DNA of 64,000 nt, taken from positions 209,257,741 to 209,321,740 of the forward strand of contig CM041465.1 of NCBI GenBank assembly GCA_023213395.1, in the 5' to 3' direction. Both the position numbers and the translations under genes were made by a program. This DNA is from Cycas panzhihuaensis. Taxonomy: Eukaryota > Cycadophyta. Positions 1-10,373 of the stretch are shown here, one piece after another; the first letter of the stretch is position 1, and each line of letters starts with the position of its first letter. The notes beneath the pieces are model-generated. The model ran no database searches. It worked only from the letters and a program-made list of their open reading frames with translations, and was not told the origin of the DNA.

Positions 1-1
1 T

Positions 2-400
2 TTGCCTATGAGATATATGTTAGAGCAGATGAAATTTGATGAAAAGATTAATGTTGCATGTACTAGTATAAACTTCAATAAAGTTGATAACTCCAATATT
101 GCATTTGATAAGATTATATCTACATTAGACTTGATTAAAGTAAAAGACAAACATCTTGACAAAGACACTCATATTCATTTAAATCAAGTCACACCTACTT
201 ACAAACCATTTGAGATACATATGGTTGAAAGGATGATAATGTAAGTTAATCACTTTAAGGATGATGATAAAGCCAAAATACATGTATTCAAAGTTTTCCT
301 TAAGTATAAGTATCACAAGTTTAAAAAGAAGTTGAAGATGCATGTGATAACCATTAAGAAGGAGAATGTTGGGTTAATGCTCATCACCTAACCTTGCATT
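2..400 (+). pseudogene. Gypsy element K, unclassified polyprotein piece (partial at window edge)
   Basis: An open stretch of 80 codons runs from the window edge to a stop at 242-244, and a Lys-rich reading continues to about 360. I cannot name a domain. It lies upstream, on the same strand, of the retropepsin remnant at 1161-1361, so it is probably the region between gag and protease of the same gypsy element. This is inference from position; no catalytic motif is visible. The element's start lies outside the window. Confidence 0.35.
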
Positions 401-1160
401 AAGACCATGTGAGATGCCCCCAGCCATTAGGAGAGATTATTTTATTATGTTTCATTATTATTTGATTATATTTCAAATTTTAGGTTAAGGAGGGTTCTCT
501 CCCTCCTCCCATATATTTATTCTTTGGGGCTAAAACCCCTAGTGTTCTTTAACACCACCCTCTTTAGGAAATATTGATGTACTCTATAATGGATTAAATA
601 TGATATTTTAAATGTGCATGTGAATATGGCTTAACTTGCGTTCACCTACTCTTCTCTTGTCTCCAATAACCTATAAATCCTAATTGTTATTGAATGTAAG
701 ATTTGTAGTAAATTCATTTTTTATTACAATACAAAAGACCCGAAATTAGAGCTTCTTACTTGATATATCTAAATTAATTTTAGGTTATCCCTCCTATAGC
801 CCACTAAGATGAAGTTTTTTTTTTTTTTTTTTTTAATTGTGGAAGAGTTGAATATGGTATCTACAGGCATCTCCATATTTAATCTCCTTAAGAGATGCCC
901 TAAATATAATTAATTCATACTCGATGCACTCAACAATAACCCAATCTTATTAAGCTTCATATCTCTTTCAATCCTTATCATCTTAATAAGAAAAGCGATC
1001 ATAAAGATAACCCTCATTTCTTTATCAAAATCAAAAGTGGTGAGTGGACTATTAAGAGGTACACAATAGATTCAATTTTATTAGTTAACATTATTCTTAT
1101 TTAACTACTTAAAACCATTAGTATTTTCATATTTAAATTTGTGATTGAATTTGATAGGGG
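401..1160. other. Non-coding stretch with poly-T tract
   Basis: No domain is recognised in any frame. A run of 20 T lies at 815-834. The stretch separates two parts of gypsy remnant K and may be a degenerate spacer or an old insertion; no LTR ends or target duplications were found. Confidence 0.4.
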
Positions 1161-1361
1161 TATGATAAGGCGCAAGCCAACCCTATAGGCAAAATGACCC
1201 TATCTCTCACCCTGAAAGGCAAAACGACCATGGTTAAACTCACTATCATGGATATAGATCTCAAGTATAATATGTTATTAAGTAGACCTTGGATTAACTA
1301 GATGGATGTAGTATGTTCATCCCAATTAGTTAAATTGAGTTTGTTAATAAAGGAAAACTCA
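1161..1361 (+). pseudogene. Gypsy element K, aspartic protease C-terminal part
   Basis: Reading from 1161 gives about 47 codons without a stop, ending in YNMLLSRPWIN. This matches the conserved C-terminal retropepsin motif (YN.LLGRPW) of plant Ty3/gypsy polyproteins; the Gly of LLGR is Ser here. A TAG follows at about 1300. The upstream D-T/S-G active site is not recognisable. The reading is cut at 1366 by insertion of copia element E and resumes on the far side at 40229 with the linker to reverse transcriptase. Defunct fragment. Confidence 0.75.
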
Positions 1362-1366
1362 AGATA
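1362..1366. repeat. Target-site duplication of element E, left copy
   Basis: AGATA lies directly before the LTR start at 1367, and the same five bases lie at 40229-40233 directly after the other LTR. Five bases is the usual size for plant LTR retrotransposons. This pair places the two outer LTRs, 38 kb apart, in a single insertion. Confidence 0.8.
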
Positions 1367-1734
1367 TGTTAGAAATATGAATGAATCAAAGTGAAAATAA
1401 TAAGAGAAAATGACTTGATTGTAATTACACAATAATTTACAAAAAATAATCTTACATTAGATCTCAAATAAATATAATGGCTCTTAGTATACTCCCCTTG
1501 CATCAATTAATCAATCCAATCTATTGATGAGAGTAAGATCACTCCTCATGAATAATGAGAGTAAGAGAAAAGAATAAAGTAATAAAGTAAGGAAACATCA
1601 AGGTACAACTTATGTATGCTTTTATATATAAGAGAATAAATATAGAAATACAACTCTTAAGAGAACCTACCTAATATTGCTTATTAGTTAACTCAAAGAA
1701 AAGAATGAGTGAGAATTACATATTATTTTTAATA
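1367..1734 (-). repeat. 3' LTR of element E
   Basis: 368 bp, read on the plus strand from TGTTAGAAATATG to TTTTTAATA. It aligns along its length with 39869-40228, including a shared block around 'ggaaacatcaaggtacaac'. Its minus-strand start reads TA, probably a decayed TG. The copies differ at many sites, so E is old. Confidence 0.85.
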
Positions 1735-1764
1735 CCGCATTATAATGTGAAATTCATTCTCTCA

Positions 1765-2607
1765 TTAATAAAAGCTTTTTAAACCTCTTAAACTTCTCAT
1801 GACTTAATGCCTTAATGAAAATGTCAGCAAGTTGATCTTCAGTTAGATAATACACCAACTCAACTATTTTGCATTGCACCTACTTTTAAATAAAGTGATT
1901 ATAAACTTCCATATGCTTTATCTTAGCATGGAAAATTGGATTCTTTACAAGTTGGATTACACCTTGATTATCATAAAATAATAGTATAATATCATCCTAT
2001 AGAAGATTAAAAAAACTAAGTGGCTTCCTTATCTAGATTACTTCACAAGTAGCTATAATTATTGCCTTATACTTTACTTATATGGAAGACAAGGAGATTG
2101 TAGATTGCTTCTTGTTATACTAAGAAACTAAGTGAGAACTAAATACAAGCATATAGCTTAGTATAGATTTCCTATCATTAACATCTCTTACCTAATTAAA
2201 GTCTATATAGCCATGTTGTATGAATTTAACAACTCTAGAAAATAAGAGTCTAAATTTAATAATACCCTTGACATGCCTCAATATGCACTTTATTACCTTC
2301 TAATAAGAGATGGATGAAGAACTAATAAATCAGGCTACAACACTAACATCATAACTAATGTCAAGCCTAGTGTTAGTAAGGTAAACAAGACTACCCACTA
2401 GTTACCTATACAAAGTATAATCAATACTCCCATCATCAACTTTCTTAGTCTGTTTGAGACCTACTTCCATAGGAGTAGCCATTGGATTCAAATCCTCTAT
2501 ATAGAAATATTTCAAAAAGACTATAACTATGCATAGACTAAGATACAAAAATGCTATCACTTTTTTGTCAAAATTCTATATCAAAATAGCAATGAAAGCT
2601 AAGATCA
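1765..2607 (-). pseudogene. Element E, RT C-terminus and RNase H
   Basis: Minus-strand translation shows copia landmarks in order: NPMATPMEVGLKQ and LVGSLVYLTNTRLDISY (end of RT, start of the connection), then the RNase H end with KHMEVYNHFI and a degenerate DQLADIFIKAL. The 5' end at 2607 is the junction with element A. Across A the reading continues in frame from the RT part at 18306-19000. About a dozen stops, most explained by C-to-T or G-to-A. It runs straight into the 3' LTR of E. Confidence 0.85.
2603..2607. repeat. Target-site duplication of element A, left copy
   Basis: GATCA here against TATCA at 18305-18309, four of five bases equal. Removing one copy restores the RT reading frame of element E across the junction, which supports the assignment beyond the base match. 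Confidence 0.65.
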
Positions 2608-2754
2608 TATTAAAATATTCAATGGAAATCATTCAACATTATTCAACATCAAGAACAATGGAATAATGAATATAATGAAGATAGAATTAACTCATAATAA
2701 TAATGTCTACATCATAATGACACCAAACTGATAACATCCCAGTGAACTCCATCT
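2608..2754 (-). repeat. 3' LTR of element A, part 1
   Basis: Matches 17902-18048 base for base with scattered changes (shared start TTAAAATATTCAAT). The first two bases are TA where the intact copy has TG. The copy is cut at 2754 by element B and continues at 8874. Confidence 0.85.
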
Positions 2755-2981
2755 TGTTAGAATATAATGTTTTATCCTAAGTTATTAAAGGGTAATGTTA
2801 TAAACCCTCTTTTATAACAACTCCCTTTATATTCTTGACATGCGTCATGTTCTGGAGTGTTAGTTACAATTTAGTTTGTAATGGTTGTATTGAACTATGT
2901 ATATTTAAGAAAACATTGTCTCAATATAATTCAAAGTAGGTCTACTCTACTACCTAATCAAAAGAGGAAGAGGTCCAATCA
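2755..2981 (+). repeat. 5' LTR of element B
   Basis: The first about 187 bp (2755-2941) align well with 8649-8837. The last about 40 bp do not align with the other LTR. I set the end at 2981 because the next bases resemble a decayed tRNA primer site (TAGCAGAG against TGGTATCAGAG). The end is uncertain. Confidence 0.7.
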
Positions 2982-3907
2982 TAGCAGAGTCAAAATAAAG
3001 CTTTCTGTTGAAAGAGGAGTTGGACCTCTTAAAAGAAGAAACTAAACTACATATTTGAATTTGTATGGACCTGTATGGACTCAATTTTCTCAAAGTTCTT
3101 AGAATTGAGCATCATTTCCTCCAACTGGATCGAAGTCATCTGAGCTCTTTTTTAGGCTATTTTTTCCCTTTATAGTCTGCATGGGTTTGAGAGTTTTTTC
3201 TAGATTCTTCTTTAAAAATCTCAAAAATTTTCAAGTAAATCTACTCATATCACCTATGTTTCTGTGATTCAAAAAATTTAAGACTAATTTTATTGATCTT
3301 GGTGAAAGATTTTTTGAAATTGAAGCAAATTTTTATAAAACCATTGTCTCTGCTCTCTGGCTTTCAAGTCAATTTTCTATAAATTTGTAAATTGTCTCAG
3401 AAAAATAATTATAGATCCATAATCTATGTGTGAAGAGCTCCCCTTTAAGATATATATTATAATAGTCCATATAATTAGGGTTTTATACAAAAATTTATAT
3501 AATTATATGATCAAATATGTTCAAAACTAGTTTTTATTCTCAATTATAGCCTCTTCAATTTTAGCTTTATTTGATCAAGATAAATTGATAGATTCAAACT
3601 ACCATATTTGAAAATTTAAGATATAAACCCTTCTAAGAGCCAAAAATGCATGGGATATTGCCAGTGGAGTTGAAGCCCAACCTATTACCATGAGTATTGA
3701 TCTAGCTAACTTAATAGAAAGAGATAATATAGGTGTAATAACTTTGAAACTTTTAGTCTAAGATCCTCTCCTTATGTATGTGGAGAATTTAAATTCTTTA
3801 TCTATAATATGGACATGTTTTAAAAATTTGTATAGTCAAAAGAATAAGGCTAGAATAATAGCCTTTAAGGAAGAGTTGTTTAAATTGCATATGAAGGAAA
3901 TTGTATA

Positions 3908-4936
3908 TAGTTCTCCACCCATGAAGAGGGCCAAAATGATATCAATTTCTAGGCCTTCCAGCCGAGTTTTCTCGAAGACTAACCAAAAACATGTGCCTCA
4001 CCAATAGCTAGATTTGGCAAATGTCCCTTTTTTTTTATTTTATTTTTTTTAACATAAAGACATAGGCCAGATTTGAAGGCCTTAAATATAGAAATCTTTT
4101 AATTTTTTTCAAATACAATAAGTCACAACAAAGAGAATATATATCAGCAGAATGAATATAGAACCTTTATCCACCTGTAGATCTGTAAAAAAATTTCAAA
4201 AATGGAGTCACTTCTAGCCAAGAAGGACTCTCTCAATTGCTGTCAACGATCATGGTTACATTCTTGTCCACTGACATACAACGGAGATGGTCTGTCAGTA
4301 ATTGGAATCTGAACATGAGCTTTTGTGGACTTTCACCTGCATGCAAATTTATTGTGGTACCACATATACAGAAAATATCCATTTGAGCAGCATCAACAGG
4401 CTTCAAACATCTACGAAACTTCAAAATAGGCTTGAAAACAGCCTCTTATCATCATCAAAATAGCCCTTCAAAACTTGATAACAGTCCCATAACAAAATAT
4501 GCATCAGATATAACTTGAAATGATCTTCAACTTGACAAAGTCACCAAATAGGCACATCAAAAAATTTACAAGATTTGAAAGCTCAAAAACAGGGATAACA
4601 TGTACTAGGATTTGCAAGAAATACCTCTAAGTGTTGAACCTTGGGCTCTGATACCATGTTAGGATTAGTAATGTAACAAGCATATCAAACCCTAATGGTG
4701 AGCAACAAAAAGATGAAGTATATACAGAATAGACACCATGTTGGAGAATTGGCCAAAACTCAATTATAAACAAATAAGAGTACATACTTATAGTACAACC
4801 TCACCACTAGAGAGAGAACCCCATTGGACTAGTTAGAGGTGACACACATATCAAGGTGGCCCACAACTCTAATATAAAATACAAAAGATAGAGAGAGTTT
4901 ACATAGGGCTAATGGAATTGAGTATTACACCCAACA
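3908..4936 (-). mobile_element. Insert P: one-LTR retroelement fragment
   Basis: About 1.03 kb interrupting gag of B. On the minus strand it begins with an LTR-like block (4657-4936, TGTTGGGTG...CCTAACA, 280 bp) followed at once by a primer site (4645-4656, minus-strand TGGTATCAGAGC). No second copy of this LTR is found at the other end. GTATA at 3903-3907 and GTATC at 4937-4941 could be a target duplication (4/5) and fall on the same codons of gag. Either an aberrant integration or an element that lost one LTR. Confidence 0.65.
4233..4424 (-). CDS. Unrecognised 63-codon ORF in insert P
   Basis: Minus-strand ORF within P, downstream of the primer site. The product has a Cys-rich start (MKFRRCLKP, MDIFCICG) and a mixed composition unlike the Lys/Ile/Leu-rich noise of the region. 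It matches no retrotransposon domain I know. It could be a leader ORF, a piece of gag too diverged to see, or host sequence carried by the element. Function unknown; coding status uncertain. Confidence 0.25.
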   Translation of the reverse strand: MKFRRCLKPVDAAQMDIFCICGTTINLHAGESPQKLMFRFQLLTDHLRCMSVDKNVTMIVDSN

Positions 4937-5535
4937 GTATCTACATTTATTCATAAAGTTGTTTCAATAAGAAATGATCTCTTAAGTATAGGAGTTACTA
5001 TCTTAAAATAAGAATTGGTAGAAATGGTACCAAGTAAGGTACCAAAATTGTTTGATGTAAATATCAACACAATAACAAGTAATAACTAGATTGATAAAAT
5101 GACTCTTAATATATTAATTGGTTTATTACTAAGATAGGAGTAAAGGAATAAGCACTATGAAGATTTAGCAAAGATCGAGAATGCTTTCATGTCTAGATTA
5201 AACTTGGGCCCTAGAGGAAGAAATCAATTACATGGAAGAGGACAAACTCTAGATGCCAAGAGACTTGCTCGTGGACAATGACAGGACAGCAGAGGTCATT
5301 GGCACATAAAAGACATAAGGATTTGCTATAATTGTGGTAAGTTAGGTTATTTTTCAAGACATGTAGAGCTTTTGATCTTTGTTATCACTATGGACAACCA
5401 AGTCATTATCCCTATCAATGTTCATAAAGAAGAGTAGATATTAAGAGAGGGAAATGTCCAGTTGGAAACTATGGCAAGGAGTAAACAGAGGAAGAAGAGA
5501 AAGAAACAACATTCATTACTACCCTTTCTGCAGGC

Positions 5536-6720
5536 TTATAAGATACATATGTTTAGTATGTTGATTTAGGTACCTCCCATCACGTGACCAATCGAGAAGA
5601 TTGGTTTGAATCACTGAAACCATATAACACTAATAAATTTGTTGAATTAGATGATAAGTACCCACTATATATAAAGGGAATTGGTACCATAACTATCAAT
5701 TTATATAGGAACATAAAGAAAATAAGGAATGTGTTACTTATTCTAGGTTTTAAGATGAATCTTCTATCAATGTCATAGCTTAGAAAGAAAAGGCTAAGAA
5801 CTATATTTAATGAAGAGGGCTAATGTTATATAATGGACATGAAAAATGATGGCAATAGAATAGAAAAAGGCATAAGATGTAATGATCTGTATAGGTTGTT
5901 GTTAGACCCTATAAACTCTAAATTGGGTATAAAAGCATGTATTGCTATGAATTCTGATAATAAAGTTTAGTATTTGAAGTATGTGCATCTCCCTATAGAT
6001 TTATTAAAGTTAATGGAAAAATCAGGCATGGTAAATGGCTTACCTTTAATCACATGTGAAATTTTTATTTGTAAAGGTTGCCAATTCAAAAAACAACATC
6101 GAATTCCATTTAAGGAAAGTAGATGGTAAGCCCAAAATAAATTAGAATTAATCCACACTGATTTGTGTGGCCCTCTTACTTCACTTTCAATCAATGGATG
6201 TAGGTATTTTTTAACCTCCAGTGATGATTTTACTCTATAATAAATATGAAGTCTTTAACATCTTCAAAGAATTCAAAGTAGAAGTAGAGTCAGAGTTTGG
6301 AACTCAAATGAAGTATATTAGGTCAAATGGTGGTGAAGAATATACTTTGAAAGACTTTTTAAATTATTGTAAAATAAATGGAATACGTAAATAGTGTACA
6401 ACTTCCTATACTCCTAAGTGTAATAAGGTTGCTAAAAGAAAGGATAGAACCATTATGGAAATGGCTTGTAGTATGGTTTTTGAGAAACAAATTTTTAAAA
6501 ACTACTAGGAAGAAGTTGTTAGCACCACGTGCTATTTGATAAATTAGAGTCCTATAAAACCATTAGAGCAAATCACTCCAGAAGAAGCTTGGACAAGTAA
6601 GAAACCTGATGTAAGTATTTTGAAAGTATTTGGATGTCAAACATTCATCCATGTTCTTGATAAAAGGAGATCAAAACTCGATGCAAAGAGTATAGAATGT
6701 ATCAAGATAGGATACAACTA
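5536..6720 (+). pseudogene. Element B protease and integrase
   Basis: Protease remnant near 5555-5600 reads YVDLGTSHHVTNREDWF, the copia D-S-G-A active site with DLG in place of DSG. A GAG-pre-integrase region follows near 5960-6150 (KYVHLPIDLLKLM, ICKGCQFKKQ) with the integrase zinc-binding Cys pair, then integrase core pieces to about 6720 (ESAWTSKKPDVSILKVFGCQ-like). Alignment with element C needs several frame changes and has many stops. Defunct. Confidence 0.8.
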
Positions 6721-7149
6721 AAAATTAAAAGGTTTATAAATACATAGATCCTAAAACTAATAAGATCTATATAAGTAGAGAAGTATTATTCAATGAAGAA
6801 TATGGTTTATACAACAAGCATCAATTCAAATAAATTGAAGGGGGATCAAAAGTAACATCTCCAAAAATCATCATGGAAAAGACCTTAGAACTTACCTCAA
6901 AATAGATCCCTCAGACATTAAAATCTTCACTAGTATCATATAAAGATTCAATCTCAATAGAAGAGGAATAACCATGAAAAGGATCAACCACTTAAGAAGA
7001 AGTAAGAAAGGAAAAGAAAGTTCCAAAATAGTACATCAAAATAATTAAATAAGGGAAAGGAGATACATTTATGTATAAAACTAAAAGTCAAAGACCTCAG
7101 GCATTATACAGCAATGTTAAGCCACAATCCTTTCAAGAGGCAAATGATT

Positions 7150-8640
7150 AGCCAAAATGGAGAAAAACAATAGATTCAGAAATGCAATCAATTTCTAAAA
7201 ACCAAACATGGGAATTAGTTGAGCTACCTCCTAATAAGCCAGTGGTTAACTGCAAATGGGTTTATAAAATCAAAGAAGGAATTAATGAAAATTTTGAGAA
7301 ATACAAAGCTAGGCTTGTTGCTAAAGGCTACACCCAGACAACTAGTGTAGACTTTGAAGAAACATTTTCTATTATAGAAAAATTAAATATAGTAAGAATA
7401 GTTATTGCTTTGGCCACTCAACAAAATTAGAAAGTTTATCATCTGCATGTTAAAAGTGCCTTCTTAAATGGAGAACTGGATGAGGAAGTCTACATGATAC
7501 AACTAGAAGGATACATTAAAGAAGGATGGGAACACTTGGTTTGTAAATTAAAAAAGTCTTTATATGGCTCAAAATAAACCCCTTGAGCTTGTTATACCAA
7601 ATTAGACAAGCATCTGTGTCAGAATAGGTTCTAACGTTGTGACTCTAACTCAAGTTTATATGTAAAGAAAAGAAATAAGTTGATCACTATAGTTGTAATT
7701 TTTGTAGATGACATGATACTCATAGGGAGCGATGGTAAATCAATAAAAAACATAAAGAAATAACTAGAAAGGGAATTTGAAATAATCAATTTGGGTCTTC
7801 TGAGCTATTATCTAGGATTGGGAATTATTCAACTAGAGGGATCTATCACCCTATCTCAAAGCAAATATATCAAGGACTTGCTGATAAAATTTCAAATAGA
7901 AAATTACAATCCATGTGCAACACCTAAACTACAATTTGGTCATATATGAGGAAGAAACTTTGGCCAATGTGACTTTGTATAAGCAACTAATTGGCAGCTT
8001 AATCTATCTCACAATAACTAGACCAGACATATCACATTCAGTAGGTCTGGTTTCAAGGTACATGTAAGAACCCAAAATAAAACATTAGAAAGCTACAAGA
8101 ATACTAAGGTATATAATAGGAATAATCAATCTAAAATTAGTATATCCCATAGAAAAACCAATAGAATTATCAAGGTTTTACGACTTATACTAGGTAGGAG
8201 ACAAAGAGCAGGGAAAGTCCATAAGTGGTTATTGCTTCCTTCTTGGGTGAGCAATAATTTCTTAAAGCAGTAAAAAACAAACCACTATTGCATTATCATC
8301 AATATAAGTTAAATACAAATTAGTAGTAAGAACTACAAACAAAGCTATATAGCTAAGACAACTTCTAGTAGACTTGGATCAATAACAATATGTAGTAATA
8401 ACTCTAAATTGTGATAATTATAGTACAATTATGTTGACTAAAAACCCAGTTCTTCATTTAAGGATAAAACGTATATAAGTACATTACCATTTCATAAGAG
8501 AGAAGGTTCATAACAAAGATATTGATTTGACTTATTGTCCCATAGCAGAACAGGTTACAGATATATTGATAAAACATGTTAGGAGAGATAGATTTCAAAC
8601 TCTTAGAGATAAGATAGGTCTAAAAGAGGATAAAACATTA
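7150..8640 (+). pseudogene. Element B reverse transcriptase and RNase H
   Basis: Copia RT begins near 7160 with SKNQTWELVELPPNKP and CKWVYKIKEG and is open for 82 codons from 7182. The palm motif reads FVDDM at 7701-7715, so both catalytic Asp are kept. RNase H follows to about 8640, with the end near KHVRRDRFQTLRDKIG and a purine tract (AAGAGAGGG) before the LTR at 8649. Stops at Trp and Gln codons are frequent. Runs parallel to C 15976-17457. Confidence 0.85.
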
Positions 8641-8648
8641 AGAGAGGG

Positions 8649-8873
8649 TGTTAGAATATAATGTTTTATCCTAAGTTATTAAAGGGTAATGTTAGAACCC
8701 CTCCTTTATAACTCCCTTTATATTCTTGACATGTGATATATTCTAGAGTGTTGGTTATAATTCAGTTTGTAATGGTTATATTAAACTATGTATATTTAAG
8801 GAGACATTGTCTCAATATAATTCAAAGCATTTTTCCATCAATATTCAATTTTCCTCTATTTAGGAAGTTAACA
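8649..8873 (+). repeat. 3' LTR of element B
   Basis: Starts TGTTAGAATATAATG directly after a purine tract. Aligns with 2755-2941 over its first about 187 bp with roughly 15 substitutions and a 3-bp gap. The end was set from where homology to the LTR of A resumes (8874-8880). The last about 40 bp differ from the 5' copy. Confidence 0.75.
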
Positions 8874-9134
8874 TATGTTTATTCCATGCCCACCACTCTA
8901 CCTCAACCACTTATTTATACATCATAAGTAAGAGAGAGTAGGACGAGATGTATTATATATGGTATAAATAACCTCTAACATAACCAATGACTTATAGCCT
9001 ACTTGTTGACTAATAACCTAATGACCACTTAGATGCACAAGTGTGCATTATATAAATATTACAATATTGACTTATAGATATAACATTCACCTAAACACTT
9101 TAGACACTTACACATTAAACATTATCTTCCAACT
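8874..9134 (-). repeat. 3' LTR of element A, part 2
   Basis: Matches 18049-18304, including 'gcacaagtgtgcatta'. It ends just before a minus-strand purine tract (9135-9145 reads TCCTTCCCTT on the plus strand), as expected for the 3' LTR of a minus-strand element. Confidence 0.85.
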
Positions 9135-9145
9135 CCTTCCCTTAA
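9135..9145 (-). other. Polypurine tract of element A
   Basis: Minus-strand AAGGGAAGGAG lies directly upstream of the 3' LTR in the element's orientation. It marks plus-strand priming and confirms that A runs on the minus strand. Confidence 0.65.
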
Positions 9146-9782
9146 TATTTAATGTTGATATGACAAAAACACATCATGATACTAAGTACTATAGACTAAC
9201 TAAAACTAATATATGACTCCACAAGAAGCATTATTTTGAATTTACAATGCTTTGATCTTAGAATGGTTGTGAAGGCAATATCTTCAATTTAATATTTATC
9301 TTAATTCCTACAGTTTCATCCTTGAAGTAGTCTTATAGATTAATGGTCCTTGAGCTTAACTTTCTTCATCTTTATATGCAAGAATGAATCCTTCATCATG
9401 TAGAGGGTCTAGTAGACCATGGTCGAACCAACTTGAGCTTGGCATAGATCTGTTAGATGATCCTATATGTATTCATCAAAAACATCTTGAAACTTGTGGT
9501 ATATATCAAGCTTAATTTTAGTCAACAGTTTAATCATCACTTGTTTGTATTCATTTTCTTCAACATGAGTACGATCAGGATCTATTAAACCAATGTCAAA
9601 ATTTAAAGATAAGTCAACATAAGAGGAATCAACACCATTTAAAATATGAATATCATCATCTTATATATATTCCTCCTTTTGATTAGTATGTCCAAAAATA
9701 ATTCCTTTGATCTTTGGAGCAAAGTCTATATCTGCTTGAGAATAATTCATATTAGAGCTAATAATTAAATTAGGAGTTGTAT

Positions 9783-10373
9783 TTATAGCAAGTTTATCTT
9801 CAACAAAGTAATAGATTCATTTAAAGGAATTTCTACTACCCGATCACCATCATTAGTTGACAAATCATCAATCTCATCATGTTTAACAATCTTAATAATA
9901 TATTTAAGAGTAGTTTCATCACCTTCATTAGTAGTCTTTTCAATTTCTTGACATACTCTTTCATTTGCATCACCAATATTATCTTTAGCATCTTCCTTAT
10001 TTGTATTGTAGCAATCAACAATTTTGTTTATCCTTTTAAGAACCTCTTGCACCTCTTGAGGGTTCTTTTCTTATACATTCTTGAGAAGATTCTAGGCCTC
10101 ATTGGTAGTATCAACTTTATAGATTATATGAATGAAAATTTGGTAAGAAGACAAAAGAATTTCTTTGTCAAATGATGCAAGTATAATATTAATTGCTATT
10201 TGGTTCTTTTTCTTAAAACTTTCTTCCCCTTTTTCATTAATCAATGTAGTACCATTAAAGATAACTTTCCATAACCCTTTGCCCATAAATATACTTTACA
10301 TTTTTATTGCCTAAAATAAAAAATTTATTTCAGTGTACTTGGATAAGGGAATAAGAAAATATATTATCCAATA
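9783..10373 (-). pseudogene. Element A gag
   Basis: Minus-strand reading shows a copia-type gag: YWIIYFLIPLSKYTEIN, a FW-IKM-like motif with Trp and Gln now stops, SIFMGKGLWKVI, a basic KKKNQIAIN stretch, then TTNEA*NLLKNVYEKNPQ-like helices and an acidic tail (89 codons, 9783-10052). It matches the N-terminal UBN2/DUF4219-like gag architecture. No zinc knuckle is seen and no protease or pol follows; only about 640 bp separate it from the 3' LTR. Two short frames (9783-10052 and 10092-10286) join to give it. Likely the sole product of A. Confidence 0.7.

Larger units (their letters stand above)
3560..5480 (+). pseudogene. Element B gag, split by insert P
   Basis: Left part reads DKLIDSNYHI and continues through IERDNIGVITLKLLV and NKARIIAFKEELFKLHMK to about 3902. 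The right part resumes at 4937 with STFIHKVVSIRNDLLSIG and runs to a zinc-knuckle region near 5320-5430 (CYNCGKLGYFSRHV, then CYHYGQPSHYPYQC). Alignment to gag of C shows the break is inside one continuous domain. In the first knuckle the last Cys is replaced, in the second the second Cys. Several TAG/TAA stops stand for Trp or Gln. Nucleocapsid precursor, now defunct. Confidence 0.8.
2755..8873 (+). mobile_element. Copia retrotransposon B, inserted in an LTR of A
   Basis: Plus-strand copia element with LTRs at 2755-2981 and 8649-8873, gag about 3566-5480 (split by insert P), protease about 5540-5778, integrase about 5940-6720, RT and RNase H 7150-8640. It is a diverged relative of element C: proteins align throughout, LTRs share the start TGTTA.AAT.TAATGTTTTATC, and PBS and purine tract lie in the same places. 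Both flanks match the LTR of A. A possible target duplication is CATCT (2750-2754) against CATAT near 8872. Stops and frameshifts throughout; older than C. Confidence 0.85.

Noticed and set aside
4640-4660. tRNA-like motif GCTCTGATACCA (also at 17891, 32320, 60183 and elsewhere)
   Set aside because: These are primer-binding sites next to LTRs; no cloverleaf or flanking tRNA sequence is present.
9879-10175. 98-codon plus-strand hydrophobic frame
   Set aside because: Antisense to gag of element A; hydrophobicity comes from reading an acidic/Lys-rich gene backwards.
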